NCBI GenBank assembly: GCA_002838185.1
Contig: CP017948.1
Span: forward strand, 2,003,903-2,067,902
DNA length: 64,000 nucleotides
Origin: Tenericutes bacterium MO-XQ
GTDB lineage: Bacteria > Bacillota_I > Bacilli_A > Acholeplasmatales > Acholeplasmataceae
Reading direction: 5' to 3'
In this document: positions 8,692 through 16,394 of the stretch, piece after piece
Layout: each line of letters opens with the position of its first letter
Numbering within the stretch: position 1 is the first letter of the stretch
Notes under the pieces: generated by a model
What the model was told of the DNA's origin: nothing
The model's database searches: none
Seen by the model: the letters and a program-made list of their open reading frames with translations, nothing else
Translations under genes and position numbers: made by a program

Positions 8692-8991
8692 CTATTTTTT
8701 CTCGGTTTTATTAAACAATGTATGATATCCTTCTGCACCGTAAGTAAGAGATTTCGCTACTCTTGAAATGGTTGCTGTTGAGGCTTTTGTTTCTTTAACA
8801 ATATCTTGATATGAATGCTTTTCCTGAAGCATTTTAGCAACTTTCAATCTTTGAGCCATATCAAAAACTTCTTTGATTGTACAAAGATCCTCGAAGAAAC
8901 GATAACATTCTTCAACAGTTTCTAATTTTAACATCATTTCGAATAAATCATCTATGTCTTGATTTGCAAATTTTGATTTATAACTCATCAT
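8692..8991 (-). CDS. YerC/YecD family TrpR-related DNA-binding protein
   Basis: Small (99 residues) all-helical protein of the TrpR-like superfamily found widely in Firmicutes as YerC/YecD. The pattern FEDLCTIKEVFDMAQRLKVA followed by MLQEKHSYQDIVKETKAS and TATISRVAKSLTYG matches the helix-turn-helix core of that family. These proteins are presumed transcription regulators; the ligand and targets are not established from sequence. The gene is alone between two terminators and is oriented with its neighbours. A double Met begins the frame; the second is equally possible. Confidence 0.88.
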   Translation of the reverse strand: MMSYKSKFANQDIDDLFEMMLKLETVEECYRFFEDLCTIKEVFDMAQRLKVAKMLQEKHSYQDIVKETKASTATISRVAKSLTYGAEGYHTLFNKTEKK

Positions 8992-9042
8992 AACACCTTC
9001 TTTGCTTTATTATATCATCAAACTAAATTTTTTCCTATAAGA

Positions 9043-9069
9043 AAAAAGTCTCTTTCGAGACTTCTATCA
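9043..9069 (-). terminator. Intrinsic terminator of the osmC locus
   Basis: Minus strand AAGTCTC-GAAA-GAGACTT followed by TTTTC, right after the TAA at 9070-9072. Confidence 0.85.
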
Positions 9070-9479
9070 TTAAATGAACTCAACTTCAACATTTCCTTGA
9101 ATTGCTTTTGAATATGGGCAAAATCCTCTAGCCATTTCTACAAATATCTCTTGTGTTTTATCATCTACACCTTTGATTCTTGCTTCAACAACTAATTTAA
9201 ATCTAAACCCTTCATTTGGAATTGCCATTAGTTAGTTTCTGCTTTGACATATAAATCTTCATACTGAACTTTTGCGTTTTGTAACAAGTACTCTAGTGAG
9301 CTTGCAAAACATGAACTATATCCTACAGAAAATAATTCTTCTGGATTCGTACCTTCTAGTCCTTTACCTCCTATTTCGTTTGGTTTAGCTAGCTTATATG
9401 TCATACCGCTATTGGTATCTCTGATTTCACCGTTTCTTCCACCATATGTGGTTGCTGTTCTTGAAAGAAATTCTTTCAT
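9070..9479 (-). pseudogene. OsmC/Ohr-family peroxidase split by a frameshift into two coupled halves
   Basis: OsmC/Ohr enzymes reduce organic hydroperoxides with two redox cysteines. The upstream half (9479-9228, 83 codons) holds the first, in GYSSCFASSLEYLL; it ends YVKAETN then TAA. The downstream half (9228-9070, 52 codons, MAIPNEGFRFKLVVEARIKG onwards) holds the second in GFCPYSKAIQGNVEVEF. The homologous single protein would run straight through, so one base appears to be missing near 9229. The TAA of half one overlaps the ATG of half two (TAATG), so coupled translation of two fragments is possible in principle. The most economical reading is a recent frameshift or a sequence error. A terminator follows the second half. 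Confidence 0.82.
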
Positions 9480-9529
9480 AGTTTCACGTTCCTTTTTATA
9501 CCTTAATTATAACATTTACCCGATTTTCA

Positions 9530-9559
9530 TTCAAAAGATTGGCTCTTTTAAAGTATAAT
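9530..9559 (+). promoter_or_regulatory. Probable promoter of the nuclease-helicase gene
   Basis: TATAAT at 9554-9559 about 24 bases before the TTG start, with a weak -35 TTCAAA at 9530-9535 (18-base spacer). Confidence 0.45.
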
Positions 9560-9582
9560 GGGTATAGAAAGAGGTGATCACT

Positions 9583-11922
9583 TTGAAAGAGTTTCGTATA
9601 GCTGTAAGAGATATCGTTTCTTTTTTATATGCAAGTGGTGATCTATCAAGTGAAACCTTTCAAAACGTCTCTGCATTAGAGGGAACAAAAGCTCATCAAT
9701 ATGTGCAAAGTCACTATACCTCAGAAGATCAAAGCGAAATTTCTATTTCGCTTATGTATGAAAAAAATGATTATCTATTATATCTTAACGGTAGAATGGA
9801 TGGATTAATTAGACAAGAAAATATTTATGTACTTGATGAGATCAAATCGACAAGAAAAAATATATTTGATGAAACCTTCACCTATAATTTAGAGCATCTA
9901 GCACAACTTAAATTTTACGCTTACATGTATATGAAAAATGAACAGTTAACTGACATGGAAGGTAGAATTACATATATTCAAATTTCTGATTATAAAACAC
10001 GTTATTTTAACTTTACGTTTTACTTAAGAGATCTTGAAGCGTTTATCAATGATTCCATCGAAGAGTATTTAGAGTGGATTAGTATTATAGAGCACTATCA
10101 AAGACAAAAGTTTGATAGTATCGAAACTTTGTCATTTCCATTTGATACATATAGAAGAGGTCAAAGAGAGATGATGGCTGCGGTTTATCAAACCATCAAA
10201 GATAAAGATATATTATATGCGATCGCACCGACTGGTATCGGAAAAACGATGGCATCATTATTCTCTTCGATTAAAGCTTTAGATAATGACAGACAAAAAA
10301 TATTTTACACAACAGCAAAAACGCAAGGTAAAACCATCGCGCTTGATGCAATCAATCTACTCAAAGATAAAGGATTAACAATTAAAGCATTAGAAATTAC
10401 TGCGAAAGATACCACTTGTTTCTTAGAAAAAAGGAATTGTGATCCAAATGTTTGTCCATTCGCGAAAGGTTTTTTCGATCGCTTAAAGGACGCAACCATT
10501 GATATCTTTTCCAATGAAGATATCCTTGATAGACAAACTATAGAATCTTATGCGAAAAAACATGAGATATGTCCATTCGAATATAGTTTATATGTATCTT
10601 ATTTCGTAGATATTATTATTTGTGATTATAATTATGTTTTTGACCCAAGAGTACATTTAGTCAGATACTTTGATGAATTTAACTATCAACCACTACTTCT
10701 CGTAGATGAAGCTCATAACATGATTCAAAGATCAAGAGATATGTATAGCGCAACTATCTTTAAATCTGATTTAATCAAACTCAGAAGATTGGGAAGTAAA
10801 CTTAAGCCTTCAATTAAACACGCTATTAAAAAAGTGCTTGATGCATTAACGGTCTATGAAGACAGATTAACTTATGCTTATTTCTTATCTGATAAAGATA
10901 TCGATGAAACTGTTTATGATACGATAAGAAACCTGCTCACAAAAATTGAAAACAGTTTAAAAGAAAACTCTAAATATAATAATAAAACACAAATCTTAGA
11001 CATATATTTCACTTTTTTAGCATTTGTTAAAATTTATGAATATTATGGAGAAACCTATTTAACCAACATATATAAAGATCGAGATGAAGATCTAATTGTT
11101 GAACTTAGATGTTTAGATGCTTCAAAATATATCTTAGATACACTTGAAAACAAAGCTTACGGTTCAACTTTCTTTAGTGCCACTCTTCATCCCATTGAAT
11201 ATTATAAGAAGTTAATTAGTCAAGATGTTGGTGAGACGCTTAAAATCAAGTCACCATTTCCTCCTGAACATTTAAACCTTGTTTTATATAACTCAGTATC
11301 CACAAGATATAAAGATAGAGATAACTCATTAGATGAAGTCATTAAAATCATCAAAGAAACCGTTCAAGCAAAAAAAGGAAACTACATCGCATTTTTCCCT
11401 TCTTATCAGTATTTAAATCAAGTTTATGAAAAATTATCCTCAGATGATATTGAAATCATGCTTCAAGAAAAAGATATGGGGCACTTTGAGAGACATCAAA
11501 CCATTGATACGTTTAGATCAAATAGTGAAACATCAAGGTTAGGATTATTCGTTATGGGTGGTATGTTTTCTGAAGGCATCGATTACATTGGTGATATGTT
11601 ATCTGGAGTTATTGTCGTTGGTGTTGGTCTGCCTATGATCAACGAACTTAATAATCAGTTAAAAGATTATTATGATCAAGCATTTAATAAAGGCTTCGAT
11701 TATGCTTACCAGTATCCAGGAATGAACAAAGTCATTCAGGCAGTTGGAAGAGTCATCAGAACAGAAAATGATAAAGGAGTCGCAATACTTATCGATGATA
11801 GGTTTGATACCTCTTACTATAGAAAACTATTTCCTATTGAATGGAAATCATATAATCGCATTTCTTCAATTAAGAATCTAAAAAAAGCATTATCAGAGTT
11901 CTGGAAAATAAATCAAAAATAA
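9583..11922 (+). CDS. PD-(D/E)XK nuclease fused to DinG/XPD-type Fe-S helicase
   Basis: A 779-residue superfamily 2 helicase. The first 180 residues form a Cas4/RecB-like PD-(D/E)XK nuclease: a GRMDG motif with Asp73, then VLDEIKST with Asp85, Glu86 and Lys88, and QLKFYAYMY at the QxxxY position. The helicase has Walker A (APTGIGKT, about 214-222), four cysteines for an XPD-type Fe-S cluster (about 279, 286, 291, 330), the box VDEAHN (about 375), and motif VI QAVGRVIRT near the C-terminus. The family unwinds DNA 5'-3' and acts in repair. I start at TTG 9583 because AGAGGTGATC lies 5 bases upstream; the GTG at 9574 is inside that site. It is the only long plus-strand gene in this part of the window and ends at a bidirectional terminator. 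Substrate is not established. Confidence 0.9.
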   Translation: MKEFRIAVRDIVSFLYASGDLSSETFQNVSALEGTKAHQYVQSHYTSEDQSEISISLMYEKNDYLLYLNGRMDGLIRQENIYVLDEIKSTRKNIFDETFTYNLEHLAQLKFYAYMYMKNEQLTDMEGRITYIQISDYKTRYFNFTFYLRDLEAFINDSIEEYLEWISIIEHYQRQKFDSIETLSFPFDTYRRGQREMMAAVYQTIKDKDILYAIAPTGIGKTMASLFSSIKALDNDRQKIFYTTAKTQGKTIALDAINLLKDKGLTIKALEITAKDTTCFLEKRNCDPNVCPFAKGFFDRLKDATIDIFSNEDILDRQTIESYAKKHEICPFEYSLYVSYFVDIIICDYNYVFDPRVHLVRYFDEFNYQPLLLVDEAHNMIQRSRDMYSATIFKSDLIKLRRLGSKLKPSIKHAIKKVLDALTVYEDRLTYAYFLSDKDIDETVYDTIRNLLTKIENSLKENSKYNNKTQILDIYFTFLAFVKIYEYYGETYLTNIYKDRDEDLIVELRCLDASKYILDTLENKAYGSTFFSATLHPIEYYKKLISQDVGETLKIKSPFPPEHLNLVLYNSVSTRYKDRDNSLDEVIKIIKETVQAKKGNYIAFFPSYQYLNQVYEKLSSDDIEIMLQEKDMGHFERHQTIDTFRSNSETSRLGLFVMGGMFSEGIDYIGDMLSGVIVVGVGLPMINELNNQLKDYYDQAFNKGFDYAYQYPGMNKVIQAVGRVIRTENDKGVAILIDDRFDTSYYRKLFPIEWKSYNRISSIKNLKKALSEFWKINQK

Positions 11923-11923
11923 A

Positions 11924-11957
11924 AACATCTGCCTATTTAAAATAAGCAGATGTTTTT
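11924..11957. terminator. Bidirectional terminator between helicase and SecB-like gene
   Basis: Inverted repeat AAACATCTGC / GCAGATGTTT with an AT-rich middle and a T-run on the right (A-run on the left); it serves the two convergent genes. Confidence 0.85.
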
Positions 11958-12374
11958 TTAGATTTTATCTTTAAATAGTATATTACTATTCATCACCGGT
12001 AAAATATATGGTGGTACATTTGAATTAGCTGTAATCGTTGTTACTAACGCTCTTATATAAGGGTATAATACCGAAGTTGCGTTCGTCTTAGCAATCGGAT
12101 ATAGTTTTTCATCTTCCCATCTCGTAAATAAGAATTTTCCTGAAATCTGTACATCCATATAAAAAGGAAGTCCATTGTGATCATCATCAAATGACACAGA
12201 TAATGACATCGTAAATGTGTTATCATCTATTCTTGTCATCTCTCTATCAAACTTAGGGACAACTTTAATTTTTGGATGTTCCTTTACATCAAAGTCTTTA
12301 TTGAGAATAAAAGAAACTTTATCCACCGAATACCCAATTAATCTAATTAATATATTTTGTTTCTGATCCATCAT
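11958..12374 (-). CDS. SecB-like protein-export chaperone homologue
   Basis: A 138-residue protein with SecB-type ending YPYIRALVTTITANSNVPPY followed by ILPVMN, which closely resembles the SecB signature (YPYARexIsxLtxrgGFPPLxLxPxNF). The upstream half gives alternating beta-strand sequence (TFTMSLSVSFDDDHNGLPFY, MDVQISGKFLF), as in SecB. SecB holds unfolded proteins for SecA or, in SecB-like chaperones, controls toxin-antitoxin pairs. No toxin-antitoxin pair is visible next to it. SecB homologues are uncommon in Gram-positive bacteria, so the role here is open: a generic chaperone or a specialised one. The ATG follows AGAAGGCG. A gene for a membrane alpha/beta hydrolase lies 12 bases upstream in the same orientation. 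Confidence 0.78.
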   Translation of the reverse strand: MMDQKQNILIRLIGYSVDKVSFILNKDFDVKEHPKIKVVPKFDREMTRIDDNTFTMSLSVSFDDDHNGLPFYMDVQISGKFLFTRWEDEKLYPIAKTNATSVLYPYIRALVTTITANSNVPPYILPVMNSNILFKDKI

Positions 12375-12386
12375 AACGCCTTCTTT

Positions 12387-13496
12387 CTAATCCTGTTCTA
12401 AATATTCAACAATCTTTAAAAGTACATCTTCTTTATCCAAAAACTCGTTGTGTGCTGTTTGATCAACAATATAAAATTCATAGATGTCATCAAATGCTAA
12501 AGATAATTTTTCAGATATCTCAAATGGTATAGTTTTATCTGATCTAGATGCGATGATCAAAGGTTTAACCTCAACACCCGAAGCATTGCTTTGAGAATCA
12601 AACTCTTCAACAATCAAATCACTTAATACCCCTTTAAATATTGGAACATATGTATTAAATAAATCTTTGATACTTGAATATGGGGCAATCAATATAAGTC
12701 CCTTAACATCATATGTAGACGCAATATAAGTAGCTACACCCGTTCCAATAGAATATCCATAAATGTATATTTCATCTTGATCCACATAATCTAGCTGATA
12801 AACATACTCATAAACTGCTTTACTCATTTCTCGCATAGAATGATCTCTAGGAATGCCTTCACTTAAGCCATACCCTGGATAATCAATCATGATAAACTGA
12901 TATCCTTCAAAATGATCAAATATATGTTCCATATACATATAATAAAAGGTTTGTGCAGATGATTCTCCATTGCCAGCAAAATAGATAATGGTCGGTAAGA
13001 CTTGGTCTTCATCAATATTTCCAAGCCCTTGATATGTAAGTTGATTGTTCTCATCAAAAATCTCAAAAGTCTCATACTTATCTAATGCCATAAGTTTATC
13101 ATATGCATAAGTACTATGATTTGGGTGATATAGAATGATAGGTTGTGCAAACACAATCATACCAGCTATGATTGTCAATAAACCAACAACAATCATCATA
13201 GCATAAAGGTATGGATGCTTCTTCATTTTAAATAAATAACGAAGCTTAAACTGTGGCAATCCCTTATTATTTCTAACAATCTTTATGCTGATAAATATCA
13301 CTAACAATAAAAGATAAATTATCAAAGAAATGTGAGTCATCAAAGTCAACTCAACATACCATGGTGCACTATACACTTCATCATAGCTTAATATGTTTAA
13401 ATAAATATCATAAACCCAGGATAAGAAACTGAGATTAACACCTATTTTTATTAGGAATTCAACGATTTGTATTGGATGATATGTTTTATTTTTCAT
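12387..13496 (-). CDS. Membrane-anchored alpha/beta hydrolase
   Basis: The first 120 residues contain three hydrophobic segments (about 12-35, 48-70, 95-120), so the enzyme is anchored in the membrane. The remainder is an alpha/beta hydrolase: oxyanion region IIYFAGNGESS, MIDYPGYGLSEG, the nucleophile elbow YGYSIGTGVATY (Ser between two Gly-type positions), an acid region PLIIASRSDKTIP, and a C-terminal His in DQTAHNEFLD. This layout is like the BEM46/YtxM-type serine esterases. Substrate is unknown. The start lies 11 bases inside the upstream enoyl-CoA-hydratase-like gene, so the pair is translated from one transcript. Confidence 0.85.
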   Translation of the reverse strand: MKNKTYHPIQIVEFLIKIGVNLSFLSWVYDIYLNILSYDEVYSAPWYVELTLMTHISLIIYLLLLVIFISIKIVRNNKGLPQFKLRYLFKMKKHPYLYAMMIVVGLLTIIAGMIVFAQPIILYHPNHSTYAYDKLMALDKYETFEIFDENNQLTYQGLGNIDEDQVLPTIIYFAGNGESSAQTFYYMYMEHIFDHFEGYQFIMIDYPGYGLSEGIPRDHSMREMSKAVYEYVYQLDYVDQDEIYIYGYSIGTGVATYIASTYDVKGLILIAPYSSIKDLFNTYVPIFKGVLSDLIVEEFDSQSNASGVEVKPLIIASRSDKTIPFEISEKLSLAFDDIYEFYIVDQTAHNEFLDKEDVLLKIVEYLEQD

Positions 13497-14571
13497 AAGG
13501 TTTTATAAGCTCATCAATGAGATGAGGTTTTTCGATATCAAAATTAAACAAAGCATAAATATCAACTGGATTAACATCATTGATTTTTTGGGGTTGATAA
13601 TCAAATCGTTGATCTTTATCAACTAAAAGTGATCTTACACCTTCTTTGAAATCGTGTGTTTTAATCACGTGTTCACTAAATAGTTGTTCAAACTTAAAAC
13701 ATTCTAATAACGACAAGTGTCTAGTTCTCTCAAGCATTTCTAATGTGAAACTCATTGCGGATGGAGACATCTCTAAAAACTTGCTCTTAAGTTCTTTTTC
13801 AAAAGGATTATCTAAATCAATTGCTTGCATCATTTCATTTAGAGTTGATTTAGAAAAAATATTATCTATACTTACTATATGTTTTTCAATATCTGATGTA
13901 TGTCCAAAATGATGAAATTTATCTAACAACATGGATACATCCTCTTTGATATTATTATTATTAAACTTTAATGAAAACAGTGCTTCTTCTACCTCTAACC
14001 ATTGATTATGTATAACTACATAATCAGCAATATTTAAATAAAACAAATCATTAGATGTTAATACTGGTCCAAGGATACCTATGTATTTACCAACATGATG
14101 TGGAAGTTGATTTAAAAAATAACTTGCTCCTACATCTGGAAAAAATCCTATTTTTGTTTCTGGCATCGCAAACTTCACACGTTCAGATACAACAAAGTAT
14201 GTCGATCCAATAGAAAGACCAACACCACCACCAAAAACATAGCCGTCAATATAAGTTAGAATAGGTTTTGGATATGTTTGAATCATATAATCCATCGCAT
14301 ATTGTTTAGATAAGTAAACTTTAGGATATTCATGATCATGATTAATACTATGCTCATAAAGAGACTTTACATCGCCTCCTGCACAAAATGACTTTGGATG
14401 ATTTGATGAAAGATATACCATATAAATATCATCTTGATTTTTCCACTTTATTAAAGTGTGTGTTATGGTATTTATCATTTCTAAAGAAAGTGCATTTAAA
14501 GCATTTAATCTATTCAGTTTAATCCATCCTATATGGTTTTTCTCTTCAATGATTATTTGATTTGATGTCAT
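13486..14571 (-). CDS. Enoyl-CoA hydratase / 3-hydroxyisobutyryl-CoA hydrolase family protein
   Basis: A 361-residue crotonase-superfamily protein of the longer ECH_2 type, in which the C-terminal extension is characteristic of 3-hydroxyisobutyryl-CoA hydrolases. Visible motifs are WIKLNRLNALNALSLEMI, the oxyanion-hole segment SFCAGGDVKSLYEH, GYVFGGGVGLSIGS and the catalytic region MPETKIGFFPDVGASYFL carrying the Glu and Asp expected for thioester hydrolysis. Valine catabolism, its normal pathway, is not evident in this window, so the real substrate could be another acyl-CoA. It is first in a two- or three-gene operon with the membrane hydrolase. The ATG at 14571 is preceded by AGGAA at 4 bases. 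Confidence 0.87.
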   Translation of the reverse strand: MTSNQIIIEEKNHIGWIKLNRLNALNALSLEMINTITHTLIKWKNQDDIYMVYLSSNHPKSFCAGGDVKSLYEHSINHDHEYPKVYLSKQYAMDYMIQTYPKPILTYIDGYVFGGGVGLSIGSTYFVVSERVKFAMPETKIGFFPDVGASYFLNQLPHHVGKYIGILGPVLTSNDLFYLNIADYVVIHNQWLEVEEALFSLKFNNNNIKEDVSMLLDKFHHFGHTSDIEKHIVSIDNIFSKSTLNEMMQAIDLDNPFEKELKSKFLEMSPSAMSFTLEMLERTRHLSLLECFKFEQLFSEHVIKTHDFKEGVRSLLVDKDQRFDYQPQKINDVNPVDIYALFNFDIEKPHLIDELIKPYEK

Positions 14572-14647
14572 TTCCTATATACCCTTTCTCATCTGATCTT
14601 TACATCTATTTTAACATGTTTAAGACCTTATAACTCCTATATCAAAT

Positions 14648-14672
14648 AAAAAGACTCTCAAAGAGTCTTTAA
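14648..14672 (-). terminator. Intrinsic terminator of the membrane GGDEF gene
   Basis: AAAGACTCT / AGAGTCTTT with a 3-base loop and T-run on the minus strand, 2 bases after the stop. Confidence 0.85.
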
Positions 14673-14673
14673 A

Positions 14674-16317
14674 TTAATTTTTTGTTCTATATTTTTCTTT
14701 ATCTTTATACATCTTTTGATCTGCTCGTTTAACTAAATCTTTCGGTTTCATATCTTTATCAGCTTGATATGCTGCGATACCATAAGAAACACTAAATTTA
14801 TATGGCTTTTCATTATTATACTGATCAATTAAATCATTGAATTGTGTTGATTGCTGTTGATACAGTTTGTTTGTAACTCCAACGAAAATACAACTAAACT
14901 CATCACCACCAATACGATAACATTTGCCGAGTTCTCCAAATGTTTTTTCAATCATCTGATAACCATCAACAATCATTTGATCACCAATATCGTGTCCGTA
15001 ATTATCATTAATTGTCTTTAAATCATTGAAATCAAAATAAACTAACTTTAATTGTCTCTTACTTTGCTGGTGACTGAATATTAAATCAAGATCTTCTTCA
15101 AAAGCATGTCTGTTTTTGCTTCCAGTCAATCGATCAATATATGCCATTTTTTCTAGAGTTTCTCTTTCAACCCTTATATGATAATTCTTATTTAATATCA
15201 TAATATATCTTGAGAATAAAACAATCATGAATATAACAACAACACCTTGAACAAAAACAGATATTAAATCAAAATCTTCTAATACAAATGACGCAAATTC
15301 CATAAATCCAATAAATGCGAAGATACCAAAATATGTAATAAACGTTTTTGTTGATTGATGTTTTGGATGTTTCTTAAGATGAATCAAAAGTAGAATAAAA
15401 GTTACTATAACTTCTATAACAAGCGATATTTGAGTGATAAACACGCTTTGGAAAAATCCAAATATGCCAAATTGTTGTAATAATACAATGCTAATGAATA
15501 AAATAAATGAATACACAATAATAATATGATAAATTTTAGTATATTCTTTTAATAAGATTCTCTTCAAATAAACAGCCATAGGTATAGGAAGCAGAGCAAG
15601 CGCATAATAAGAAAGTGCTCCTAATATATATTGACTATCCAATAGAATCTGCAGTGTTCTAGATTCGGATAGCATCCACAATGACAAAATAATCGCAAAC
15701 AATCCTAAATATACAACATCATTATCCTTAATTTTGTCTACAAATAAACTAATAAATGCAATCGCTAATCCGATGACAAATGTAATAAGTCCTATGACAA
15801 AGCCCTGGCCATAGTTAATAAATATATGCGCATTAAGATCATTATATGAACCATAATATATCTCATTAACTTTACCACTCATTGCCTCATAAGGAGTATG
15901 AAGAAAAACTGTGAGTTCTAATCCATCACTATCCGCTGGAACAGGAATATAGTGCCATAAGCTAGCATAAGGGATACTAGAATCTTCTTCTCTTAAATCA
16001 TGTGAATAAATGATGTTCCCACCAATCGCAACCACGACATCTTGTAAAGATCCTCTGATCAATAAATATTGTGGATGTTTAAAATCTTCTGGTAGAATCA
16101 ATGAAAATCCATGTGTTTCATTTGGCTCTAAATCAAAATCATAAGGCAAATCAAAAAAAGTATTAGTCGCATGATCTTTCCATCCTTCGGATAGAGGATT
16201 TGAATCTAATATATTCATTCGATGTTCCCCATGATTATAGATTAAACCTAATATGATAAACACTGTTAGAATCAATCCAATAATTATGAGTGTTCTATAT
16301 CTGTAAACTGTTTTCAT
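14674..16317 (-). CDS. Membrane diguanylate cyclase with 7TM sensor region
   Basis: A 547-residue c-di-GMP synthase. Residues 9-29 form a membrane segment. About 35-170 is an extracytoplasmic beta-rich domain (jelly-roll-like, as in 7TMR-DISM receptors), followed by seven or so hydrophobic helices (about 175-375). The cytoplasmic GGDEF domain starts at DRLTGSKNRHAFEEDL; the active-site motif GGDEF is intact at 470-474. No RxxD inhibitory site is seen five residues before it, so product feedback may be absent. Diguanylate cyclases make the second messenger from two GTP. It neighbours a second, soluble GGDEF protein, but they are separated by 77 bases and probably have separate signals. The ligand is unknown. 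Confidence 0.92.
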   Translation of the reverse strand: MKTVYRYRTLIIIGLILTVFIILGLIYNHGEHRMNILDSNPLSEGWKDHATNTFFDLPYDFDLEPNETHGFSLILPEDFKHPQYLLIRGSLQDVVVAIGGNIIYSHDLREEDSSIPYASLWHYIPVPADSDGLELTVFLHTPYEAMSGKVNEIYYGSYNDLNAHIFINYGQGFVIGLITFVIGLAIAFISLFVDKIKDNDVVYLGLFAIILSLWMLSESRTLQILLDSQYILGALSYYALALLPIPMAVYLKRILLKEYTKIYHIIIVYSFILFISIVLLQQFGIFGFFQSVFITQISLVIEVIVTFILLLIHLKKHPKHQSTKTFITYFGIFAFIGFMEFASFVLEDFDLISVFVQGVVVIFMIVLFSRYIMILNKNYHIRVERETLEKMAYIDRLTGSKNRHAFEEDLDLIFSHQQSKRQLKLVYFDFNDLKTINDNYGHDIGDQMIVDGYQMIEKTFGELGKCYRIGGDEFSCIFVGVTNKLYQQQSTQFNDLIDQYNNEKPYKFSVSYGIAAYQADKDMKPKDLVKRADQKMYKDKEKYRTKN

Positions 16318-16394
16318 AGATACTCCCTTTAAGCATTTAAGAAAAGTATAAAATAAAATGCTTTTTATGTCAATTTAAAAGACAAATTTCATAG

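Noticed and set aside
9574..9582. GTG at 9574 as start of the helicase gene
   Set aside because: It lies in the AGAGGTGATC ribosome site; TTG at 9583 has the correct spacing.
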